Shown one piece after another: positions 16,328 through 22,295 of a stretch of 22,295 bases of DNA. The number at the start of each line of letters is the position of its first letter. Position 1 is the stretch's first letter. The position numbers and the translations under genes are program-made. The notes beneath the pieces are model-generated. The model saw only the letters and a list, made by a program, of their open reading frames with translations, was not told the origin of the DNA and made no database searches. The DNA comes from Gammaproteobacteria bacterium (lineage in GTDB: Bacteria; Pseudomonadota; Gammaproteobacteria; SZUA-229): contig JAOUPA010000012.1 in the NCBI GenBank assembly GCA_029880105.1, forward strand, positions 1 to 22,295, in the 5' to 3' direction.

Positions 16328-17218
16328 ATGAATGTAGCAATGTATCTATCCACCCATGCACGCAATTCTTTTTCGCTAAAGACAGTGACGCAGCTTGTTT
16401 TAGTTATTACCTGCATGGTCATTGCGCCACAACAGGCTTTGGCCAATGCCAACCTGATGGTCATGCCCACCAGGGTTGTCTTCGAGGAGAGAACACGCAC
16501 TGCACAGGTCACCTTGGTCAATAATGGCACTGAACAGGGAGAGTTCCGAATTTCTTTCATCAACCAGAATATGACTGATAACGGCCAGTTTGAAGCTGTT
16601 AAAGCGGATGAAAAAGGCATGTTTGCAAATTCCATGGTCAGGTATTCGCCCCGCCAAATCACACTGGCACCTGGACAATCCCAGGTTGTGCGGCTGATGC
16701 TGAGAAAACCCCGAGACCTGGAAGACGGTGAATACCGCTCTCATTTATTATTCCAGTCAATCCCTAAAGCCTCAAAAAGTAGCGTCAACACTGCGGTGAA
16801 ATCAGAATCAGAAAACATCACCGTAGAAATCATTCCTATCGTTGGCATATCGATTCCCGTTATTGTGCGCCATGGCAAGCTTAATGCTGAATTAAAAATA
16901 GGTAACGCACACATTATTCCAGCCAGCGAAGCCAATCCAGCGCCTAGTATTTCAATTGATATGCATCGCACTGGTAATAAATCTGTTTATGGCGATTTCC
17001 GCGCAATTTTTACACCAACTGACGGTGGAGAACCTGTAATTATTGCTCTGGTAAATGGTGTTTCAGTTTATTCAACCAATGTCTTCAGACAATTTACAAT
17101 GCCCATCAGTACACCTGAGGGGACTGCCCTGAACAATGGTAATATTCGGATTATATTTCTTGAATCAGGGAAAGATGAGAAAACAGGCCTGATCGCCGAA
17201 ACAAATTTTTCTCTATAA
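16328..17218 (+). CDS. PapD-like periplasmic pilus chaperone
   Basis: 297 codons if read from GTG 16325; I prefer ATG 16328, which has AGG 8 bases upstream. Signal peptide ends APQQALA (about residue 40). The first immunoglobulin-type domain shows NLMVMPTRVVFEERTRTAQVTLVNNG, with Arg50 in the place of PapD Arg8, then YSPRQITLAPGQSQVVRLMLRKP (107–129) and GEYRSHLLFQSIP. The segment PIVGISIPVIVRHG (171–184) matches the PapD linker/domain boundary, but the basic residue equivalent to PapD Lys112 is not obvious. Domain 2 runs to the end. PapD-type chaperones cap subunits by donating a strand and pass them to the usher. Length is greater than the usual 220–250 aa. It lies 15 bp before the usher gene; the pair is probably one transcript. 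Confidence 0.87.
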   Translation: MNVAMYLSTHARNSFSLKTVTQLVLVITCMVIAPQQALANANLMVMPTRVVFEERTRTAQVTLVNNGTEQGEFRISFINQNMTDNGQFEAVKADEKGMFANSMVRYSPRQITLAPGQSQVVRLMLRKPRDLEDGEYRSHLLFQSIPKASKSSVNTAVKSESENITVEIIPIVGISIPVIVRHGKLNAELKIGNAHIIPASEANPAPSISIDMHRTGNKSVYGDFRAIFTPTDGGEPVIIALVNGVSVYSTNVFRQFTMPISTPEGTALNNGNIRIIFLESGKDEKTGLIAETNFSL

Positions 17219-17233
17219 AATAAAAAATGAAAA

Positions 17234-19966
17234 ATGACATTCAAACGAGCTTCTATATTACTGCTAGTTCAGCTGGCTCTATATTCAGTAGCATTTAATG
17301 CTGGTGCCGAAAAAAAGACATCTCTGAACAACAATGATTCAAGCAGCGAAGCCGACAATAAAACAACGCAACCCAGCCTAACCAATCAGGAAACTGATCA
17401 AAATCAGATCGATAATCCAGTATGGATTCCCCAGGACTCAGACCTGCGTATTCTCGAGGTACGTGTTGAATCCTATGTATTTGATGAAGTAATAGGTGCA
17501 TATCAGTATAAAGATATTGTCCTGGTGCCACTAGGCGCACTTTCTAACATCCTGGATATAGCTATCAGTGTTAAACCCGATTTTGCTGATGGTTTCATTA
17601 TAAAAGAAGACAACACCTTCGCACTGGATATGCTCCGCAATGAGATTATACAGAATGGTGTCGTAAAGCCCTATGACAGCGATCTGGTAAAAAGCCTGGA
17701 CAACGATATCTACGTCGAATCCAACTTACTCAGCGAATGGTTAAATATAAAACTCAATATTGATCTTTTCTCATCAAGAATGATGGTTAAGTCTGAGATG
17801 AAGCTGCCTTTTCTAGCCCGTATCGATAGAGAAAATCGCATGGCTCAGGCTTTGTCACACAGCAGCAAGTCCCAACAACAATATCCAGTTCATTACGAAT
17901 CATACAAAGATTACACTTACCCGTTTATCGATCAATCATTGAGCGTAACACAGAAATTTTCAGACACTGGCAATACCACTACCTTTAACTCAACAACCTA
18001 CGCCACAGCTGATCTTTTACAACACGAATCAACATGGTATCTCACGCTAAACGACGAAGAAGGTGTTGATGACTTTCGAGTTACCCTTGGTCGCACAGAT
18101 CCTGAAGGCGGCCTACTTGGACCTGTCAACGCTAAAGAATATAATTTTGGCCATGTATCAGAGCCTCGAATTTCTCTAATCAATACAGCCAGCCAGCTAA
18201 AGCTTGGGGCAACAGTCAGTAGTTATCCAATTGGCCTGCAGACTGAATATGATCGTCATCGCTTTACTGGAAAACTCTTACCCGGATGGGAAGTAGAGCT
18301 CTATCATAATAATGCTTTAATCGGATATCAAAACACGCCTGTTGAGGGTCAATATGATTTTACCGATGTTCCCCTGCTATTTGGTAACAATCATTTTCGA
18401 CTGGTCTTCTATGGACCTAAAGGTGAAGTACGAGAAGAATCATCTAATTTCCAGCTTAGTAGCGCACTCACCCAAAAGGGGAAGCACTATTATAGAGTTT
18501 CCAGTATTTCTGATGATGATGGCAATTTACGCAATGTCGCACAAATTGATTATGGCATAAGCAAAAATATCTCAGGAACTCTAAATGCCGTTAGTATCCC
18601 ACTTAAAGATGCAACAACAACTGTCCAGCACAACTACCTTGGTGCTGGCCTAATAGGCTACTGGGATGCGCTACTGGCATCAACAACCTATATTAGTGAT
18701 TCAGAAAGCGGGAGTGCCGTAGATATTAATTTACAAACACGTATTGGTGAAACAGTCATAGGCTTTAATGATATATATTTTAGTCAATTTTTTAGCGAAG
18801 AATTTCTCCCTGGCACAGCAGAGATCACTCGCCGTAGCCAACTGGACATAAATACAGCCATACCGCCAACATTTATCCCTCGCATTCCTGTGACATTTGG
18901 ATTCAAACGAGATCAATACGCATCAGGAAATGAATTACGTGAAATAACAAATCAATTGTCATTAAGTGCCCATGGTTATGCGATTACAAATCAGCTCACC
19001 AGTCAAAAGCTAACCAATCAGCAAGCCACAGGCAATGGCAACCTGCAGATCAGCACCAATGTAAGCAATGTACAACTACGAGGCACCATAGGTTACACCT
19101 TTAAACCGGCTAAAGAACTTTCCAATATTGCACTGACATTAGATCCGGGACAATATGAAAACTACCGTTTTAGTTTTGGTGTCAATCGCTCTATACAACA
19201 AAATGTGACAGAAATTAGCGCGACTGCAAATAAACTCTCCGGAGACTACGGCCTTAGTTTTGGCGTTAGGTACAACACTAATAGTGAATTAAATCTTAAT
19301 GTTAATTTTTCTATGGGCTTTGGCTACGAACCAAGACGTAATAGCTGGCATCAGGATGCAAGCAATCTTGCTAACCTGGGAAGCGTCTCTGCCCGCTTCT
19401 TCATCGATACCAATCAGGACGGTATATTTGATGATGATGACACACCTGTTGATAATATTGGTATTCGCGTGAATAATGGCTACAACAAAGAGCGCTCTGA
19501 TACGGATGGCATCTTATTCCTTACCGGACTTCCTGCACATGAACAGGCCAACATCATTGTTGCCTCTGGCACGCTGAGCGACCCTCTATGGACACCGGCA
19601 CTTGATGGTGTACGCGTTGTACCAAGGCCTGGCCATGCCATACAAATTGACTTCCCAATTTTCACAACGGGAGAAATCGATGGTACTGTTGAACTGATAA
19701 AAAATGGGCGACAGTTTGGCGTTGGCAGCGTCACAGTAGAGCTAGTTGATAAGAACAACCATATTATAAAAATGGCTGAAACTGCCTATGATGGCTTCTA
19801 TGTCCTCAGTCACATACCTATGGGTGAATACACAGTCCGTATATCCAGAGAACAGTTAAACAAACTTGGCCTGATATCACCCAGTGAAGAGCGAATTAGT
19901 ATTAATGGTGATGAACCGTTAATTAATGGCATTGATTTCATACTGAAATCGGCCAAGCAAAACTAA
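17234..19966 (+). CDS. Usher-like outer-membrane pilus assembly protein, non-canonical
   Basis: 910 aa, within the size range of FimD/PapC ushers. Signal peptide to about residue 25 (FNAGA), then a polar Asn/Ser linker (26–65). Residues about 70–190 resemble a copper-amine-oxidase-type stalk fold (DIVLVPLGALSNILDIAIS) rather than a classic usher N-domain. A long strand-rich barrel follows. It contains, at about 345–405, a GWEVELYHNNALIGYQ…YDFTDVPLLFGNNHFRLVFYGP segment typical of the usher barrel and plug region. After the barrel come two C-terminal beta-sandwich domains: 717–808, opening with the calcium-loop-like DTNQDGIFDDDD, and 812–905, carboxypeptidase-regulatory-like (YDGFYVLSHIPMGEYTVRI). 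I infer that it secretes and assembles the DUF4402 subunits. Base composition is more AT-rich than in the flanking housekeeping genes. Confidence 0.78.
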   Translation: MTFKRASILLLVQLALYSVAFNAGAEKKTSLNNNDSSSEADNKTTQPSLTNQETDQNQIDNPVWIPQDSDLRILEVRVESYVFDEVIGAYQYKDIVLVPLGALSNILDIAISVKPDFADGFIIKEDNTFALDMLRNEIIQNGVVKPYDSDLVKSLDNDIYVESNLLSEWLNIKLNIDLFSSRMMVKSEMKLPFLARIDRENRMAQALSHSSKSQQQYPVHYESYKDYTYPFIDQSLSVTQKFSDTGNTTTFNSTTYATADLLQHESTWYLTLNDEEGVDDFRVTLGRTDPEGGLLGPVNAKEYNFGHVSEPRISLINTASQLKLGATVSSYPIGLQTEYDRHRFTGKLLPGWEVELYHNNALIGYQNTPVEGQYDFTDVPLLFGNNHFRLVFYGPKGEVREESSNFQLSSALTQKGKHYYRVSSISDDDGNLRNVAQIDYGISKNISGTLNAVSIPLKDATTTVQHNYLGAGLIGYWDALLASTTYISDSESGSAVDINLQTRIGETVIGFNDIYFSQFFSEEFLPGTAEITRRSQLDINTAIPPTFIPRIPVTFGFKRDQYASGNELREITNQLSLSAHGYAITNQLTSQKLTNQQATGNGNLQISTNVSNVQLRGTIGYTFKPAKELSNIALTLDPGQYENYRFSFGVNRSIQQNVTEISATANKLSGDYGLSFGVRYNTNSELNLNVNFSMGFGYEPRRNSWHQDASNLANLGSVSARFFIDTNQDGIFDDDDTPVDNIGIRVNNGYNKERSDTDGILFLTGLPAHEQANIIVASGTLSDPLWTPALDGVRVVPRPGHAIQIDFPIFTTGEIDGTVELIKNGRQFGVGSVTVELVDKNNHIIKMAETAYDGFYVLSHIPMGEYTVRISREQLNKLGLISPSEERISINGDEPLINGIDFILKSAKQN

Positions 19967-19977
19967 ATCATTACAGA

Positions 19978-20005
19978 CAAAAAAATGGCCCCTTTCGGGA
20001 CCATT
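19978..20005 (-). terminator. Intrinsic terminator of the amidase gene
   Basis: On the minus strand AATGGTCCC pairs with GGGGCCATT (one mismatch) around a GAAA tetraloop, followed by a run of seven T. It lies about 45 bases downstream of the amidase stop. It is in the gap between two converging genes and may also slow transcription leaving the usher gene, although no T-run follows on that strand. Confidence 0.75.
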
Positions 20006-20049
20006 AAGCAGGTGAATGTGAGTTTTTGTTTTGTGCTGCTGGCTTATTA

Positions 20050-21384
20050 TTAACTCACGGGGATCTTCAGAACCTGGCCTGCATCCAGGTTATTCGATTG
20101 CAAAGCGTTGCGCGACCTCAGATCGTTAACGCTAGTATTAAATTTTTCAGCAATAACACTCAGGTTATCACCTGGCTTCACTTTGTACTCTGTCACCGCT
20201 TCAGACAACCATGTTCCTGGCGGTGCTTTTCTCTGGAAATAACTACTGACACCACGGCCAATAGCTTTAGCGATTTTCTGCTGGTGTGCTGAGCTACGCA
20301 AATTCTTTTCCTCTCTGGGATTAGAAAGAAACGCTGTCTCCAGTAACACCGATGGAATGTTGGGTGCTTTAAGAACAGCAAAACCTGCCTGCTGAACCTT
20401 CTTTTTATGCACTCGATTAACAGAACCGATCTGTTTTAATACTTCATCACCAATATCGAGACTAGATTGAACAGTGCCGGTAAGGGACAGATCGAACAAC
20501 ACTTCTTTTACCATTTGATCATCAACTGCCAGCGAAATATCACCGAACAGCATATCGGCAGAGTTTTCCTTATCTGCAAGCAGCCGTGCCATTTCAGAAC
20601 TGGCGCCATCTACTGAAAGCGCAAATACAGAGGAACCACGGGCACGTGGATCCGGGAAAGAATCAGCATGCAACGATATCATCATATCGGCATCATTCTT
20701 TCTGGCTTTGGCAATACGTTCACGCAAATGTAGAAAACGATCGTCTGAGCGGGTCAAAATGGCTTTCATGCCACGCTGCCCATTAATGACTTTTTCAAGT
20801 TTTTTTGCTATCTGCAATGTTATGGTTTTCTCCTTAGTACCATTTCTTCCGATAGCACCGGGATCTTTACCACCATGACCAGCATCAATAGCAATAATGA
20901 CATCACGTAATTCTTTTTTTGCTTTAGCCTTTTCGACTACTGATTCGTTGTTAGTTTCGGCATCATATAAGTCCAGCACCAGGCGATGTCCGGCATCACC
21001 TGATGGGGCCAGAAGAAAGCTACGTGGAGACATCTTCTCATGAAGATCGAAGACAACACGTAGGTCATGTCCATTCTGAATACCACTACGAATACCGCGA
21101 ATCAGCGAACTGGCCTGAATCATATCAATCATACCAGCCGGTATATCGGTATTTTTTAGGTCAAGAACGACGCGTTCTGGGCCGTGTAGCGAAAAAATGG
21201 AATGCTGAACCGACTGATCCAGATCGAATACCAGCCGAACATAGCCTCGATTATTCGACAGACGGATATCCTGAATTTTTGCTTTGGACACAGCCGCATG
21301 CGACAGCACCCCGGTTCCAGATAAACCTGCGGCACTGCTGACACCCACCAGCTGTTTAAGAAATTTTCGACGACTCTTTCCCAT
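20050..21384 (-). CDS. N-acetylmuramoyl-L-alanine amidase with AMIN and LysM domains (AmiB/AmiC type)
   Basis: 444 aa. Periplasmic zinc amidase that cuts the MurNAc–L-Ala bond of septal peptidoglycan so that daughter cells separate. The N-terminus has a twin-arginine signal (SRRKFLK, residues 4–10; SHAA near 28–31). An AMIN domain (about 35–142, IQDIRLSN…) targets it to the septum. The Amidase_3 domain (about 162–382) has the zinc ligands His170 (DAGHGGKDPG), Glu185 and His239 (SLHADS), and catalytic Glu349 (LLETAFLSN). The helix region about 265–330 corresponds to the autoinhibitory segment relieved by EnvC/NlpD. The C-terminal 45 residues are a LysM domain (KVKPGDNLSVIAEKF). The position next to tsaE fits amiB; the twin-arginine signal is typical of E. 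coli AmiC, so I give no symbol. It starts 118 bp after tsaE, with a weak ribosome site (GGAT). Confidence 0.93.
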   Translation of the reverse strand: MGKSRRKFLKQLVGVSSAAGLSGTGVLSHAAVSKAKIQDIRLSNNRGYVRLVFDLDQSVQHSIFSLHGPERVVLDLKNTDIPAGMIDMIQASSLIRGIRSGIQNGHDLRVVFDLHEKMSPRSFLLAPSGDAGHRLVLDLYDAETNNESVVEKAKAKKELRDVIIAIDAGHGGKDPGAIGRNGTKEKTITLQIAKKLEKVINGQRGMKAILTRSDDRFLHLRERIAKARKNDADMMISLHADSFPDPRARGSSVFALSVDGASSEMARLLADKENSADMLFGDISLAVDDQMVKEVLFDLSLTGTVQSSLDIGDEVLKQIGSVNRVHKKKVQQAGFAVLKAPNIPSVLLETAFLSNPREEKNLRSSAHQQKIAKAIGRGVSSYFQRKAPPGTWLSEAVTEYKVKPGDNLSVIAEKFNTSVNDLRSRNALQSNNLDAGQVLKIPVS

Positions 21385-21502
21385 CTATCCGGAACCCTAT
21401 CATCGCACCCAAAGAATATTTATTTACAGTTTGGCAATTTTTTCGGTGATTGCAAGCTTTTTACTAATATTTTTATATAGATACATCACTAATCTAGAGT
21501 AA

Positions 21503-21982
21503 TTAGTTAGGTAACATGCCTAACATCACATGCTCACCCTTCTCCGTCATCGCAGATATCCTTAGATTACGCCCCCTTCCATGATAATCGAGCTGGCAGA
21601 TGATATCTGGCTCAGGCAAATAACCTTCAGCCTTTTCAGGCCACTCAATCAGGCAGGCCGACTGCCCATCAAAGTAATCTCGAATACCAGCAAATTCCAG
21701 CTCTTCACCGTGAGATAATCTATACAAATCAAAGTGATAGATATTTTTATCTTTATCATGAGAATACGGTTCTACCAGGGTATAAGTCGGGCTCTTAACC
21801 AGACCCTGGTAACCACTACCGCGCAAAAAACCCCGTGCGAAGGTTGTTTTGCCTGCCCCAAGATTACCTTTTAAAAATATCACCAGATCCAGATTCGAGG
21901 CCCTAGCCAGACGGGTAGCGAATGCTTCCAGCTCATTTTCCGAATCAAGAAATACAGACATTGAGCTAAATTTTTCACTCAT
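21503..21982 (-). CDS. tsaE: tRNA threonylcarbamoyladenosine biosynthesis ATPase TsaE
   Basis: 159 aa. TsaE (YjeE) is the small ATPase that works with TsaB, TsaC and TsaD to make t6A at A37 of ANN-decoding tRNAs. Visible motifs are the Walker A GNLGAGKTT (39–47), SPTYTLVEPY (64–73), the Walker B-like HFDLYRL (83–89) and IEWPEK (112–117), all in family order; length is typical. Its ATG overlaps the stop of nnrD by four bases (ATGA), so the two are translationally coupled. It is followed by 118 bp and the amidase gene, the usual gammaproteobacterial order. Confidence 0.95.
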   Translation of the reverse strand: MSEKFSSMSVFLDSENELEAFATRLARASNLDLVIFLKGNLGAGKTTFARGFLRGSGYQGLVKSPTYTLVEPYSHDKDKNIYHFDLYRLSHGEELEFAGIRDYFDGQSACLIEWPEKAEGYLPEPDIICQLDYHGRGRNLRISAMTEKGEHVMLGMLPN

Positions 21983-22295
21983 GGATTCACAACCAGCCTG
22001 ATCATATCGATAACATCCGTAGCCAGCAGCCCACGGCTATCCTCTCCTGCAGCCAGATCACCGGCTCTGGCATGCACACCAACGCCGATCACAGCCGCCT
22101 GATTCAAGGTCATACCCTGCGCAACAAACGCTGCAATAACGCCAGTTAGCACATCACCCATACCGGCAGCAGCCATCGCCGGGTTTCCGTAAGGACAAAC
22201 CCTCACCTGCTCACCGTCATAAATCAATGTTCCTGACCCCTTTAAAACCACCACAGACTGCTGTAATTCATAAAGCTGCCGAATCGCAGCAAAAC
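21979..22295 (-). CDS. nnrD: ADP-dependent NAD(P)H-hydrate dehydratase, C-terminal part (cut by the window)
   Basis: The last 105 codons of the C-terminal dehydratase domain of a YjeF-type protein, which repairs hydrated NAD(P)H. Seen are VVVLKGSGT (the family's KGxGT), then GNPAMAAAGMGDVLTGVIAAF with the GMGDVLTG nucleotide loop and catalytic Asp, then GVHARAGDLAA and RGLLATDVIDMI. The frame is open to the window edge, so the GTG at 22254 is not a real start. In E. coli this domain is fused to an epimerase domain (Nnr); whether that is so here lies outside the window. The stop overlaps the tsaE start. Confidence 0.93.
   Translation of the reverse strand, partial: FAAIRQLYELQQSVVVLKGSGTLIYDGEQVRVCPYGNPAMAAAGMGDVLTGVIAAFVAQGMTLNQAAVIGVGVHARAGDLAAGEDSRGLLATDVIDMIRLVVNP

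Noticed and set aside
1..22295. CRISPR arrays, tRNA or rRNA genes, insertion sequences, phage or integrase genes
   Set aside because: None seen by eye on either strand. The repeats present are single pairs or palindromes.

Overview
The window looks like chromosomal DNA of a gammaproteobacterium. Its two edges carry the conserved housekeeping block nnrD–tsaE–amidase–mutL–miaA, all on the minus strand. This is the order seen around yjeF–yjeE–amiB–mutL–miaA in Escherichia coli and Pseudomonas. The genus cannot be named from the sequence. miaA is cut at the left edge and nnrD at the right edge.

The block is interrupted between the amidase gene and mutL by about 17 kb of cell-surface genes (roughly 2.6–20.0 kb), arranged as two divergent groups around an AT-rich control region (12113–12768). 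The minus-strand group, read from 12.1 kb towards mutL, encodes three exported DUF11-type proteins (406, 170 and about 429 aa) and then a giant protein of about 1,950 aa. The giant combines a signal peptide, a DUF11 repeat, a Cna-B/SdrD-like domain, an OmpA-type peptidoglycan-binding domain and a predicted C-terminal outer-membrane beta-barrel.

The plus-strand group encodes a secreted DUF1566 (Lcl-like) protein, three proteins with DUF4402 domains, a PapD-like periplasmic chaperone and a 910-aa usher-like outer-membrane protein. All three DUF4402 proteins end in a beta-strand with a penultimate tyrosine, the classical mark of chaperone–usher pilus subunits. I infer a non-canonical chaperone–usher fibre. 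The 176-aa protein would be the major subunit (near-consensus promoter, codon use of an abundant protein, terminator right behind it), the two-domain 346-aa protein the likely tip subunit, and the 179-aa protein a minor subunit.

The most interesting hypothesis is that the two divergent groups form one surface apparatus: a DUF4402 fibre with its own chaperone and atypical usher, plus DUF11 exoproteins and a giant barrel protein tied to the peptidoglycan. Smaller items worth checking are a G-quadruplex-forming leader in front of one DUF11 gene, a 16-bp operator-like palindrome in the divergent control region, and an exact 15-bp repeat linking the mutL leader to the 3' end of the giant gene. I saw no tRNA, rRNA, CRISPR array, transposase, integrase or attachment site.
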